64,000 nt of DNA from the NCBI GenBank assembly GCA_945862305.1, contig CAMAXF010000001.1:1-64000 (forward strand). The letters run 5' to 3'. The notes beneath the pieces are model-generated. The model did no database searches, had not been told where the DNA came from, and worked only from the letters and a program-made list of their open reading frames with translations. The position numbers and the translations under genes were made by a program. Positions 48,211 through 56,670 of this stretch are shown one piece after another. The stretch's first letter is position 1. The number at the start of each line of letters is the position of its first letter. The stretch is from Bordetella parapertussis (GTDB lineage: Bacteria; Pseudomonadota; Gammaproteobacteria; Burkholderiales; Burkholderiaceae_A).

Positions 48211-49182
48211 GTGTTGAACCAGCCCGGCCTTCGCGCCATGGTCTGGCAGGCCCTGCTGTTCGCCCTGCTGGCCGTTGGCCTGTGGGTTCTGGTGGGCAAT
48301 CTCAATGCCAACCTTGCCCAACGGGGCATTGATTTTGGCTACGACTTTCTGCTCGGCCCGGCGGGGTTTGACATTGCCGAGCGGGCCATTGAATACGATG
48401 CCGACAGCAGTTACGTGCGAGCCTTTGTGGTGGGGCTCATCAACACGCTTCGCGTGGCGGTGATTGGAATTGTGCTGGCGAGCCTTCTGGGCCTTCTGGT
48501 GGCCGTGGGCAGCCTCTCACCCAACCCCTTGCTGGTCTGGCTTTGCCGGCAGTTTGTTGAGTTCATTCGCAATGTGCCCCTACTGCTGCAACTGATCTTC
48601 TGGTACCTCACGCTGGCCGCGGCACTCCCAGACACCGAGACGCCCGCCCAGTTGCTGCCCCATGTGTTCTTGAGCAAGAACGGCCTGCAACTTCCTTGGT
48701 TTTTGGCGGGCGCATTCCCAGCACTCGAGTATCCCGAGATGGGCGCCTTTGGTCTGGTGGGGGGGGCGGCCCTCTCGCCGGAGTTCATCGCCCTGCTGCT
48801 GGGCCTGTCGATCTACACCAGCGCCTTTATTGCCGAAATCATTCGGGCTGGCGTGTTGGCCGTGCCCAAGGGGCAGACCGAGGCCGCCGCTGCCTTGGGC
48901 TTCACCCGTTGGCAGCAATTGAGGCTGGTGGTGCTGCCGCAGGCCTTCCGGGTCATCATTCCACCCACCACCAATCAGTACCTCAATCTGACCAAGAACA
49001 GCAGTCTGGCCATTGCCATCGGGTATCCAGACCTCGTGAGCATCGCCACCACCACCCTGAATCAGTCGGGACGGGCGGTGGAGGCCATCTCCATCATCAT
49101 GGCGGTCTACCTCAGCCTGTCTCTTCTGACATCGTTTCTCATGAATCGGTTTGAGCAGGCCACGCGGCTCAAGGAGCGTTGA
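48211..49182 (+). CDS. aapQ: General L-amino acid ABC transporter, permease AapQ
   Basis: I choose GTG 48211, with GGAG 6 nt upstream; TTG at 48205 or 48214 is possible. The 323-residue protein has about eight helices, a hisM-type permease core (FIRNVPLLLQLIFWYL) and the ATPase-coupling EAA loop EAAAALGFTRWQQLRLVVLPQAFRVIIPP. It pairs with AapM. aapM starts 1 nt after its TGA. Confidence 0.94.
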   Translation: MLNQPGLRAMVWQALLFALLAVGLWVLVGNLNANLAQRGIDFGYDFLLGPAGFDIAERAIEYDADSSYVRAFVVGLINTLRVAVIGIVLASLLGLLVAVGSLSPNPLLVWLCRQFVEFIRNVPLLLQLIFWYLTLAAALPDTETPAQLLPHVFLSKNGLQLPWFLAGAFPALEYPEMGAFGLVGGAALSPEFIALLLGLSIYTSAFIAEIIRAGVLAVPKGQTEAAAALGFTRWQQLRLVVLPQAFRVIIPPTTNQYLNLTKNSSLAIAIGYPDLVSIATTTLNQSGRAVEAISIIMAVYLSLSLLTSFLMNRFEQATRLKER

Positions 49183-49183
49183 G

Positions 49184-50221
49184 GTGTCCGAGACCGTCAA
49201 GGCACTCTTCAAAGGCCCTCTCAACACCGCCATCACCCTGAGCCTCTTGGTGCTGTTTGTCTGGATGGCCAGCGCGCTCCTGCCGTGGGGGCTGTTCAAC
49301 GCCGTCTTCACGGTGGATCTCAACGCCTGCCGGGAGGCGCGTGGCGAGGGTGCCTGCTGGGGCGTGGTGGGCGAGAAGTGGAAACTCATTATTTTTGGAC
49401 GCTACCCCTTTGAAGAGGCCTGGCGACCGGTGGTGGCCAGCCTACTGATGGTGGCCGCCTGCATTGCCATCTGCCGGCGGCAGCTCTGGCGGCCATCCAT
49501 CTTTATTGCGGCAGCCCTGGTGCTGGTGGGCTCAGTGGCCCTGATGGTGGGCGGGTTCGCCGGCCTGAGCTACGTGCCGACCGAGCGCCTGGGGGGGCTG
49601 GCCTTGACCCTGTTGCTGGCCATTCTTGGCAACATTCTCTCCCTCCCCTTGGCGGTGTTGCTGGCCTTGGGCCGAACCTCCGAGCTCCCATTCATTCGGG
49701 CGGTCTGCACGAGCTTCATCGAGATCATTCGTGGTGTGCCCCTGATCACCGTGCTCTTCATGGCGAGCTTCATGTTCCCCTTGTTCATGCCCAGTGGCAC
49801 CAATCCCGACGTGCTCTTGCGGGTGGCCGCAGGCCTCATTATTTTCAGTGCCGCCTATCAGGCCGAGGTAATTCGCGGGGGCATCAACAGCGTGCCCAAG
49901 GGCCAGATTGAGGCAGCCCAGGCGCTGGGCATGGGCTATTGGCTGATTCAAACCCGCATCGTGCTGCCGCAGGCCTTCCGGGTGGTGGTGCCGCCTCTGG
50001 TCAACAGCTTCATTGCCATTTTCAAGGACACCTCGCTGGTCACCATTGTGAGCATGTACGAGCTCTTTGGAAGCCTGCGCCTTGCCCTTGGAGATCCAGA
50101 GTGGCGCGCCTTCTACATTGAGGGATTCATCTTTGTTGCCCTGATTTACTGGGTCTTCTGCAGTGCCATGAGCAGTTATGCCCGTGGGCTCGAACGCGAC
50201 TTTGCTGCTGCCCGACGTTAA
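49184..50221 (+). CDS. aapM: General L-amino acid ABC transporter, permease AapM
   Basis: GTG 49184 has AAGGAG 7 nt upstream and sits just past the aapQ stop; it gives 345 residues. Helices are spread along the protein; the core has FIEIIRGVPLITVLFMAS and the EAA loop EAAQALGMGYWLIQTRIVLPQAFRVVVPP, both read in part. It is the second permease of the Aap importer. aapP begins 15 nt downstream. Confidence 0.94.
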   Translation: MSETVKALFKGPLNTAITLSLLVLFVWMASALLPWGLFNAVFTVDLNACREARGEGACWGVVGEKWKLIIFGRYPFEEAWRPVVASLLMVAACIAICRRQLWRPSIFIAAALVLVGSVALMVGGFAGLSYVPTERLGGLALTLLLAILGNILSLPLAVLLALGRTSELPFIRAVCTSFIEIIRGVPLITVLFMASFMFPLFMPSGTNPDVLLRVAAGLIIFSAAYQAEVIRGGINSVPKGQIEAAQALGMGYWLIQTRIVLPQAFRVVVPPLVNSFIAIFKDTSLVTIVSMYELFGSLRLALGDPEWRAFYIEGFIFVALIYWVFCSAMSSYARGLERDFAAARR

Positions 50222-50236
50222 AGGAGTGAATGCACC

Positions 50237-50971
50237 ATGGCCATGATCCAGTTCGAAAGCGTCTCCAAGTGGTACGGCAGCTTTCAGGTCTTGAACGATG
50301 TCAACCTTGAGGTTCAGAACGGCGAGAAGATCGTGGTCTGTGGGCCTTCCGGCAGTGGCAAGTCCACGCTCATTCGTTGCGTCAATGCGCTTGAGCCTTA
50401 TCAGAAGGGCCGCATCACGGTGGCGGGAACCGAGCTGACCACTGACCTGAAGTCGATCAACCAGGTGCGGGCCCGTGTGGGCATGGTCTTTCAGAGCTTT
50501 AACCTGTTTCCACACATTTCGGTGCTCGAGAACCTGACCCTTGCGCCCATCAAGGTGCGGGGCGTTGCAGGGGATGAGGCCAAGCGTGAGGCCATGCTTC
50601 AGTTGGAGCGGGTCAAGATCGCCGAGCAGGCCGAGAAGTATCCGGGCCAACTCTCGGGCGGGCAGCAGCAGCGTGTTGCGATCGCACGGGCACTCTGCAT
50701 GAAGCCCGATGTGCTTCTGTTCGATGAGCCCACCAGTGCGCTCGACCCAGAGATGGTCAAGGAGGTGCTCGATGTCATGGTGGCCCTGGCTGAGCAGGGC
50801 ACCACCATGATCTGTGTCACCCATGAGATGGGCTTTGCACGAGAGGTTGCCGACCGGGTCATCTTCATGGATGCAGGCAAGATCGTGGAACAGGCCCCGC
50901 CAGAGGTCTTCTTTAATTCACCGCAGCACCCGCGGGCCATCGACTTCCTCAGCAAGATACTCGCCCACTGA
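50237..50971 (+). CDS. aapP: General L-amino acid ABC transporter, ATP-binding protein AapP
   Basis: The 244-residue ATPase has Walker [14 protein letters not shown]-loop [10 protein letters not shown], signature [15 protein letters not shown], Walker [15 protein letters not shown] and the H-loop CVTHEM. It energises AapQM. It is the last aap gene; a large stem-loop and a promoter candidate separate it from the tartrate dehydrogenase gene. Confidence 0.96.
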   Translation: MAMIQFESVSKWYGSFQVLNDVNLEVQNGEKIVVCGPSGSGKSTLIRCVNALEPYQKGRITVAGTELTTDLKSINQVRARVGMVFQSFNLFPHISVLENLTLAPIKVRGVAGDEAKREAMLQLERVKIAEQAEKYPGQLSGGQQQRVAIARALCMKPDVLLFDEPTSALDPEMVKEVLDVMVALAEQGTTMICVTHEMGFAREVADRVIFMDAGKIVEQAPPEVFFNSPQHPRAIDFLSKILAH

Positions 50972-50972
50972 G

Positions 50973-51028
50973 GCAGCCGACCTGGCCCGTCGCCATGCGG
51001 CTGCGCGGCCAAGGCTCGGTCGGCCTGC
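50973..51028 (+). terminator. Large stem-loop after aapP
   Basis: GCAGCCGACC (50973-50982) pairs with GGTCGGCCTGC (51018-51028, one bulged C), and TGGCC (50983-50987) extends the stem with GGCCA (51007-51011), leaving a 6-nt internal bulge. A short T-run (ACAATTTTGG) lies about 8 nt further on. It probably marks the end of the aap operon. Confidence 0.5.
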
Positions 51029-51032
51029 AGGC

Positions 51033-51038
51033 TACAAT
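51033..51038 (+). promoter_or_regulatory. Candidate -10 for the tartrate/glycerate genes
   Basis: TACAAT matches the -10 consensus at five of six positions and lies 27 nt before the ATG at 51065. No good -35 is visible at 16-18 nt upstream, where the aapP stem-loop lies. An AAGGA site precedes the ATG. Confidence 0.35.
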
Positions 51039-51064
51039 TTTGGTTTGATCCCAAGGACCACGAC

Positions 51065-52132
51065 ATGTCTCATCGAATCGCAGCCATCCCCGGTGATGGC
51101 ATCGGCAAAGAGGTTGTCCCAGAGGGCCTGAGGGTCATCGAGGCCGCTGCGCGGCGCTTCAATATCTCGCTCAAGATCGACCACTTCGACTTTGCCTGCT
51201 GCGATTACTACCTGCAGCACGGCGAGATGATGCCGGCTGACTGGAAGGCGCGCATCGGCGGCCATGACGCCATTTTTTATGGCGCTGCGGGCTGGCCCGC
51301 GACGGTGCCCGATCACATCTCGCTCTGGGGATCCCTGATTAAATTTCGTCGGGAGTTCGACCAGTATGTGAACCTGCGGCCGGTCAGGCTCATGCCCGGT
51401 GTTCGTTGTCCGTTGGTGGGCCGCGAGCCTGGCGACATCGACTTCTATGTGGTGCGAGAGAACACCGAGGGCGAGTATTCGGCCGTGGGTGGCACCATGT
51501 TTGCCGGCACCGACCGCGAGGTGGTGGTGCAGGAGTCGGTCTTTAGCCGTTTTGGCACCGACCGTGTCTTGAAGTTCGCATTCGACCTGGCCCAGCGACG
51601 GCCCAAGAAGCACCTCACGGCCGCCACAAAATCAAATGGCATCGCCATCACCATGCCCTACTGGGACACCCGGGTGGAGGAGATGGCCAAGCATTACCCC
51701 GATGTGAAGCACGACAAGTACCACATCGACATTCTCTCGGCCCACTTTGTCCTTCACCCCGACTGGTTCGACGTGGTGGTGGCCAGCAACCTCTTTGGCG
51801 ACATCCTGTCGGACCTCGGGCCGGCCTGCACCGGCACCATCGGCATTGCGCCCTCGGCCAACCTCAATCCGGAGCGCCGATTCCCGTCACTCTTTGAGCC
51901 CGTGCATGGGTCGGCACCGGACATCTATGGCAAGGGCATTGCAAACCCCATTGGTCAGATCTGGTCTGGCGCGATGATGCTGGAGTTCCTGGGCCATGCT
52001 GATGCGCACGATGCAATTCTTCGGGCCATTGAAGATGTGCTGCGCAGTGGCCCCAAGACCCGAGACCTTGGCGGCGAGGCCGACACGGTCACCGTGGGCA
52101 AGGCGATTGCCGATCGGGTCTCCCAGGCATGA
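51065..52132 (+). CDS. Tartrate / D-malate dehydrogenase (TtuC/DmlA family)
   Basis: The 355-residue protein is in the isocitrate/isopropylmalate dehydrogenase family: IAAIPGDGIGKEVVPEGL, VRENTEGEYSAVGG, VVVASNLFGDILSDLGP with the metal-binding aspartates, and EPVHGSAPDIYGKGIANP. The YGAAGWPATVPDHISLWG stretch and size point to tartrate/D-malate dehydrogenase rather than LeuB. The next gene, glycerate 2-kinase, overlaps by 4 nt (ATGA). A tartrate-to-glycerate-to-phosphoglycerate route is plausible. Confidence 0.87.
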   Translation: MSHRIAAIPGDGIGKEVVPEGLRVIEAAARRFNISLKIDHFDFACCDYYLQHGEMMPADWKARIGGHDAIFYGAAGWPATVPDHISLWGSLIKFRREFDQYVNLRPVRLMPGVRCPLVGREPGDIDFYVVRENTEGEYSAVGGTMFAGTDREVVVQESVFSRFGTDRVLKFAFDLAQRRPKKHLTAATKSNGIAITMPYWDTRVEEMAKHYPDVKHDKYHIDILSAHFVLHPDWFDVVVASNLFGDILSDLGPACTGTIGIAPSANLNPERRFPSLFEPVHGSAPDIYGKGIANPIGQIWSGAMMLEFLGHADAHDAILRAIEDVLRSGPKTRDLGGEADTVTVGKAIADRVSQA

Positions 52133-53424
52133 GCAATCCTCAGGACTGGTCTGGCCTGCTTCGGCAGAGTTATGAGGCGGCGGTGGCCGCCGCAGACCCA
52201 ATGAAGATCGTGGCCGCACACCTGCCTCGCCCACCGGCTGGCAAGACCTTGGTGGTCGGCGCTGGCAAGGCAGCAGCCTCGATGGCTGCAGCCGTGGAGG
52301 CTGCCTGGCCTGCCGATGCCCCGCTGGAGGGCGTGATCATCACCCGGTATGCCCATGGCCTGCCGCTTCAACGCATCCGTTGTGTGGAGGCGGGCCATCC
52401 CGTGCCCGACACGGCCGGTGAGGCGGCGGCCGAGGAGATTCTCGAGCGAGTCTCGGCCCTGGGCCCAGACGATGTCCTCATTGCATTGGTCTCTGGGGGT
52501 GGCTCGAGCCTGCTCTCGCTGCCAGCCGAGGGCATCTCGATGGCCGACCTCAAGCAGCTCACCCAAGACCTCCTTCGCAGTGGTGCGCCGATCACCGACA
52601 TGAACATTGTGCGCAAGCATCTTTCGCGCATCCAGGGCGGTCGACTGGCCCTGGCCTCGCGTGCACCGGTCTGGGCCCTTGTGATCTCCGATGTGGTGGG
52701 CGATGACCCCTCGGCCATCGCCTCGGGCCCGTGTTCGGCCGATGCCTCCACCTATCAAGAGTCGATTGATATTTTGGCCCGCTGGGGTGTCACGGCCCCC
52801 GAGGCCATCCAGGCCCACCTGCAGGCCGGCCTGGCCGGGCGTGTGCCGGAAACCCCAAAGCTCGGAGATGCTCGCCTCTCGCATGTCACCACCTGCCTGA
52901 TTGCCACCGCACGTCAAAGTCTGGCAGCAGCCGGTGAGGTCTTTCGCGCCGCCGGTGTGCTGCCGGTTCTCTTGGGCGATTCTGTGACCGGCGAGGCACG
53001 AGATGTGGCCCAAGGCTTGGCCTCTTGGGTGCGAGAGATTGCAGAAGGCCGTGACGCCTTGGTTCAAAAACCCGTGGCCCTCATTTCTGGTGGAGAGTGC
53101 ACGGTGACGGTTCGTGGCCAGGGCCGGGGCGGGCGGTGTGCAGAGTATTTACTGTCGATGGCCTTGTCGGTCGACAGCCTGGGCGTGGCCCATGCCGTTC
53201 ACGGCATTGCAGCGGACACCGATGGCATTGATGGCTCGAGCCCGCACGCGGGGGTGCTGCTCTCCCCCCAGACGCTTGCTGAGGCACAGGCCCGGGGCGT
53301 CTCTGCGCGGGCCGCACTGGATCGAAATGATTCTCTGGCTGTCTTTGAGCCGCTGGGCCAGGTGATCACCACGGGCCCGACCCTCACGAATGTCAATGAC
53401 TACCGGGCCATCCTGATCACATGA
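52129..53424 (+). CDS. Glycerate 2-kinase, MOFRL family (TtuD/GckA type)
   Basis: The 431-residue product has the two domains of this kinase: N-terminal LVVGAGKAAASMAAAVE, LVSGGGSSLLSLPAEGI and NIVRKHLSRIQGGRLA, and a C-terminal MOFRL domain (ALISGGECTVTVRGQGRGGR; HGIAADTDGIDGSS). It phosphorylates D-glycerate, feeding lower glycolysis. It overlaps the dehydrogenase by 4 nt and pyrC by 4 nt, tying a carbon-use gene to pyrimidine synthesis. Confidence 0.9.
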   Translation: MSNPQDWSGLLRQSYEAAVAAADPMKIVAAHLPRPPAGKTLVVGAGKAAASMAAAVEAAWPADAPLEGVIITRYAHGLPLQRIRCVEAGHPVPDTAGEAAAEEILERVSALGPDDVLIALVSGGGSSLLSLPAEGISMADLKQLTQDLLRSGAPITDMNIVRKHLSRIQGGRLALASRAPVWALVISDVVGDDPSAIASGPCSADASTYQESIDILARWGVTAPEAIQAHLQAGLAGRVPETPKLGDARLSHVTTCLIATARQSLAAAGEVFRAAGVLPVLLGDSVTGEARDVAQGLASWVREIAEGRDALVQKPVALISGGECTVTVRGQGRGGRCAEYLLSMALSVDSLGVAHAVHGIAADTDGIDGSSPHAGVLLSPQTLAEAQARGVSARAALDRNDSLAVFEPLGQVITTGPTLTNVNDYRAILIT

Positions 53425-54476
53425 CGACACAACTGGTCATCGATCGGCCAGACGACTGGCATGTTCACTTTCGGGATGCCGAGGTGCTTGGCGATGTGGT
53501 GGGCGCCACGGCGCGACAGTTTGGCCGTGCGCTGGTCATGCCCAACCTCAAGCCTCCCGTGGTCACGGCGGAGATGGCCGTGGCCTACCGCAGCCGCATT
53601 CTGGCCAGCCTGCCCCAAGGGCTGGACTTCGAACCATGGATGACCCTCTACCTCACCGACCACACGAGCCCAGAGACTGTTCGCGCGGCCAAGGACAGCG
53701 GCGTGGTCTTGGCCTTCAAGCTCTACCCGGCGGGGGCCACCACCAATTCAGACTCCGGCGTGACCGACCTGCGTCACTGCCGTTCGGCCCTGGCCGAGAT
53801 GGAGCGGCTGGGCATGGTCCTGTGCCTGCATGGCGAGGTCACCGGTCAGCATGACGATGTCTTCGATCGAGAGGCCTTGTTCATCGATCGCACTCTGGAA
53901 CCGATGCGTCGAGATTTCCCCGGCCTGCGGCTCGTCTTCGAACACATCACCACGGCCGAAGCGGCCGACTATGTGCGCCAGACCAGCGGCGACATTGCGG
54001 CCACCATCACGCCGCAACACCTGCTGCTGAATCGCAACAGCCTGTTTCAGGGGGGTCTTCGGCCACACCTGTATTGCCTGCCGGTGCTCAAGCGCGAGCA
54101 CCATCGCGAGGCCCTTCTGAAGGTGGCCACCAGTGGCAATCCGCGCTTCTTCTTGGGCACCGACACGGCCCCGCATGCCAGGCACCTCAAAGAGTCTGAT
54201 TGCGGCTGCGCGGGCTGTTTCTCGGCCCTCACGGCCTTGGAGTTCTACGCCGGCATTTTTGAGGCCCAGGGTGCCCTCGATCGGCTTGAGGCATTTTCGA
54301 GCCACCACGGGGCCGATTTTTATGGCCTGCCCCGCTCGACGCAGAAGGTGGCCTTGAAACGAGAACCGCAGGTCGTGCCCAAGCGCCATCGCTTCGGGGG
54401 CGACGAGGTGGTGCCCCTGCTGGGGGGCGAGACGATCGACTGGACCTTCGCAGGCATCGTGTCCTCGCCGGCCTAA
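53421..54476 (+). CDS. pyrC: Dihydroorotase, class II
   Basis: PyrC cyclises carbamoyl-aspartate to dihydroorotate. The 351-residue product has the metal-binding WHVHFRD, carboxylated-lysine candidate in AFKLYPAGATTNSD, histidines in LCLHGEVT and FEHITT, and the catalytic Asp in FLGTDTAPH. This is the E. coli-type single-function enzyme. It overlaps glycerate kinase by 4 nt and ends 19 nt before the RNase P RNA gene. Confidence 0.96.
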   Translation: MTTQLVIDRPDDWHVHFRDAEVLGDVVGATARQFGRALVMPNLKPPVVTAEMAVAYRSRILASLPQGLDFEPWMTLYLTDHTSPETVRAAKDSGVVLAFKLYPAGATTNSDSGVTDLRHCRSALAEMERLGMVLCLHGEVTGQHDDVFDREALFIDRTLEPMRRDFPGLRLVFEHITTAEAADYVRQTSGDIAATITPQHLLLNRNSLFQGGLRPHLYCLPVLKREHHREALLKVATSGNPRFFLGTDTAPHARHLKESDCGCAGCFSALTALEFYAGIFEAQGALDRLEAFSSHHGADFYGLPRSTQKVALKREPQVVPKRHRFGGDEVVPLLGGETIDWTFAGIVSSPA

Positions 54477-54482
54477 GGCCGC

Positions 54483-54488
54483 TATCAT
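54483..54488 (+). promoter_or_regulatory. Candidate -10 for rnpB
   Basis: TATCAT lies 7 nt before the predicted 5' end of RNase P RNA (54496), the correct distance for a -10 box. No good -35 is visible inside the end of pyrC. Confidence 0.45.
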
Positions 54489-54495
54489 GGCCTTG

Positions 54496-54856
54496 GGAAG
54501 TGGGTTGGGCGACCGCTGCTGGCATGCCAGGAGAGGAAGGTCCGGACTCCGCAGGAAAGGGTGACGGCTAACGGCCGTACGCAGCAAGTGGGCACCTGCC
54601 CACCCAAGGCGAGGAATAGGGCCACAGAGACGAGTAACCGTTGGCAACAATGGGGACGTGAAACGCGGCAACCTCCACCCGGAGCAACACCAAGTAGGCG
54701 CACGACGGGCCCTCGGGCCCCGAAAGGGTGTTCCGCCTCATGTGCGCGGGTCGGTGGCTTGAGCCCTTCAGCAATGAAGGGCCTAGATGGATGGTCGCCA
54801 TAGGGCGGGCCCATGGCCTGCCCCGTAACAGAATCCGGCCTACAGACCCGCTTCCC
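54496..54856 (+). ncRNA. rnpB: RNase P RNA, bacterial type A
   Basis: RNase P RNA is the catalytic part of the tRNA 5'-processing enzyme. The 5' GGAAGTGGGT pairs with 3' ACCCGCTTCC (54846-54855), the P1 helix. Conserved blocks are GAGGAAGGTCCGGACTCC (near 54533-54550), ACCCGGAGCAACACCAAGTAGG (54677 on, in part), CCTAGATGGATGG (54782) and ACAGAATCCGGCCTA (54828 on). Length, about 361 nt, suits type A RNA. End positions are accurate to a few bases. Confidence 0.94.
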
Positions 54857-54882
54857 TTTTATCCCGCATGCTGCATGCTGGC

Positions 54883-54911
54883 TTGACCCCGTTTGGCCTT
54901 TTCCCTAAAGT
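54883..54911 (+). promoter_or_regulatory. Predicted P-mra promoter of the dcw cluster
   Basis: TTGACC (54883-54888, five of six consensus bases) and TAAAGT (54906-54911, four of six) are 17 nt apart. Transcription would start near 54918, about 74 nt before the mraZ start. It overlaps the edge of the MraZ-type operator. Confidence 0.7.
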
Positions 54912-54949
54912 GGGAAATCGTGTGAAAAAGTGCATATTTGTGGGGATTT
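54910..54949 (+). promoter_or_regulatory. MraZ operator: four GTG-type repeats with 10-nt period
   Basis: Four direct repeats fall exactly 10 nt apart: GTGGGAAATC (54910), GTGTGAAAAA (54920), GTGCATATTT (54930) and GTGGGGATTT (54940). MraZ proteins bind tandem GTGGG-type boxes with this spacing ahead of their own gene. The outer two match best. The array covers the predicted transcription start, as expected for repression. Confidence 0.72.
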
Positions 54950-54991
54950 GTCCCTGCGTCTGGCATGCCACGCCCAAACAGGGGGTCTTTC

Positions 54992-55411
54992 TTGAATCAG
55001 CAGTTCGTCGGAATCACAGCATTGAGCCTGGATGCCAAGGGGCGGATGACCGTTCCCACGCGGCATCGGGAGGCGCTGCTGGCCGATGCAGGCGGTGAGT
55101 TGGTGCTCATGGAGAGTGACAACGGCTGCCTCTTGCTGATGACACCCAGCCTCTGGCTGCAACGGGTCAATGGGCTCACCGACGATGAGTCTGACGATGA
55201 GCGCCGCCGGTTCTGGATGGGCCTGAGTGATCGCCCTGAGATTGATTCCGCTGGCCGTGTACTCATCAATCCCGTGCTGCGGGAGGGGGCGGGCATCAGT
55301 CGCGAGGTCATGCTGCTCGGGGTGGGCCCGCACTTTGAAATCTGGGATGCAGGCCGGCTCTCGGCCCACAAGGAAGCCGTGCGCTCGCGCAAATTGAAGG
55401 GGGCCGCGTGA
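54992..55411 (+). CDS. mraZ: Transcriptional regulator MraZ (TTG start)
   Basis: MraZ is a DNA-binding repressor of the dcw cluster. TTG 54992 gives 139 residues (NQQFVGITALSLDAKGR) and has a GGGGG site 7 nt upstream; the frame is open further upstream but that part lies in the operator and leader. Two SpoVT/AbrB-like repeats are visible, DAKGRMTVPTRHRE and DSAGRVLINPVLRE. rsmH follows without a gap. Confidence 0.93.
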   Translation: MNQQFVGITALSLDAKGRMTVPTRHREALLADAGGELVLMESDNGCLLLMTPSLWLQRVNGLTDDESDDERRRFWMGLSDRPEIDSAGRVLINPVLREGAGISREVMLLGVGPHFEIWDAGRLSAHKEAVRSRKLKGAA

Positions 55412-56401
55412 TTGGGCCTGACCGATCCGGTGCAGGCCTCGCACCATCAGCCCGTCATGCTCGAGGAGAGTTTGGAGGGGCTACAGATCAGACCGGATGG
55501 CACCTATGTCGACCTGACCTTCGGTCGCGGTGGCCACAGTCGAGGGCTGCTCGCCAGGCTTGGGCCATCGGGGCGGCTCGTGGCATTTGACCGAGACCCC
55601 GATGCAGTGGCCGCCGGCCAGGTCATCCAAGACCCTCGCTTCACGCTCTGCCACGCCCCCTTCTCATCCCTGGCGCCGGTGCTCGACAAGCTCGGCCTCC
55701 CAAAGGTGGATGGCCTGCTGGCAGACCTGGGGGTGTCCTCTCCGCAACTGGATGAGGCAGGCCGTGGATTTAGTTTCATGCGCGACGGGCCACTGGACAT
55801 GCGGATGGACCCAACCATGGGCCCGACGGCAGCCCAGTGGCTTGCCGTGGTGGATCCCGACGACTTAGAGGAGGTACTCAAAGAAGATGGCGACGAACGG
55901 TATTCTGGCCCGATTGCGCGGGCGATTGTGTCTCGCCGCGAGGCGGCGGCTCGAGGGCAAGCCGAGCCCCTGCTTCGAACGGGTGAGCTCGCACAGCTTG
56001 TGGCGCAGGTCTATGCGAAGAAGGGCGCTCGCACGCAGCCCGGCCACCATCCGGCCACTCGCACCTTTCAGGCTATACGGATTCATCTCAATCGGGAGCT
56101 CGACGAACTGGAGACGCTCCTCGCGTCAGCGCCCAGCGTGCTGCGCGCGGGTGGGCGTCTCGCGATCATCAGCTTTCACTCGCTAGAAGATCGTCGGGTC
56201 AAGCAGGCAAGCCGGCCTGTGCAGCCGCAGCGCACGGCCGACATGACCCGTGCACGCTACGCCCTCTTGCGCGATGCGCAGTCACCCCAGGCATCTGCCC
56301 TGCGTGAAGTCTCGCGCTGCCGCGCGAGTGCGCAGGAGTGCGCCGCAAACCCACGGGCTCGCAGCGCGGTGCTGCGAATCATGGAGCGGGCGGCCGCATG
56401 A
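55412..56401 (+). CDS. rsmH: 16S rRNA (cytosine-1402-N4)-methyltransferase RsmH (TTG start)
   Basis: RsmH methylates C1402 in the decoding centre. The 329-residue frame starts at TTG 55412, right after the mraZ TGA, with AAGGGGG about 8 nt upstream; GTG 55430 is an alternative. Motifs: HHQPVMLEES, YVDLTFGRGGHSRGLL (SAM-binding), DLGVSSPQLDEAGRGFSFM and RLAIISFHSLEDRRVK. NPRARSAVLR near the end is typical. ftsL overlaps by 4 nt. Confidence 0.95.
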   Translation: MGLTDPVQASHHQPVMLEESLEGLQIRPDGTYVDLTFGRGGHSRGLLARLGPSGRLVAFDRDPDAVAAGQVIQDPRFTLCHAPFSSLAPVLDKLGLPKVDGLLADLGVSSPQLDEAGRGFSFMRDGPLDMRMDPTMGPTAAQWLAVVDPDDLEEVLKEDGDERYSGPIARAIVSRREAAARGQAEPLLRTGELAQLVAQVYAKKGARTQPGHHPATRTFQAIRIHLNRELDELETLLASAPSVLRAGGRLAIISFHSLEDRRVKQASRPVQPQRTADMTRARYALLRDAQSPQASALREVSRCRASAQECAANPRARSAVLRIMERAAA

Positions 56402-56670
56402 CCGGCCGAATTCTGCTCCTGGGCATTCTGCTGGTGGCCTCTGCCTTGTCCTTGGTGCATGCCCGCTACCAGGAGCGTCGGCTCTACGCCCAAATGGAGC
56501 GCCTCGATCGCCTGGGCCAGCAGCTGCAGTCCGACATCGAGACCCTGGCGGTCCAGCGGGCGGCCCTTGGGGTGCCCGCGCGAATCGATGGCCTGGTTCG
56601 AGACCGCCTTGGCATGGTGCCCATTCGTCCGGCCGACACCAGTGAGTTTCGGCCGCAGGGGGCGCGTTGA
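56398..56670 (+). CDS. ftsL: Cell division protein FtsL
   Basis: FtsL is a small bitopic protein that with FtsB and FtsQ links to FtsWI. The 90-residue product has a short N-tail, one membrane helix (ILLLGILLVASALSLVHA) and a periplasmic coiled-coil-like part (ERRLYAQMERLDRLGQQLQ). The start is set by the ATGA overlap with rsmH and its position before ftsI. Sequence is otherwise weakly conserved, as usual for FtsL. Confidence 0.9.
   Translation: MTGRILLLGILLVASALSLVHARYQERRLYAQMERLDRLGQQLQSDIETLAVQRAALGVPARIDGLVRDRLGMVPIRPADTSEFRPQGAR

Noticed and set aside
49532..50824. 430-codon minus-strand open frame over aapM and aapP
   Set aside because: It crosses a gene boundary on the coding strand and has a His-rich shadow composition.
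54561..54814. Small open frames in both strands over 54485-54814
   Set aside because: This stretch is the RNase P RNA gene, with paired ends and conserved core blocks, so the frames are incidental.
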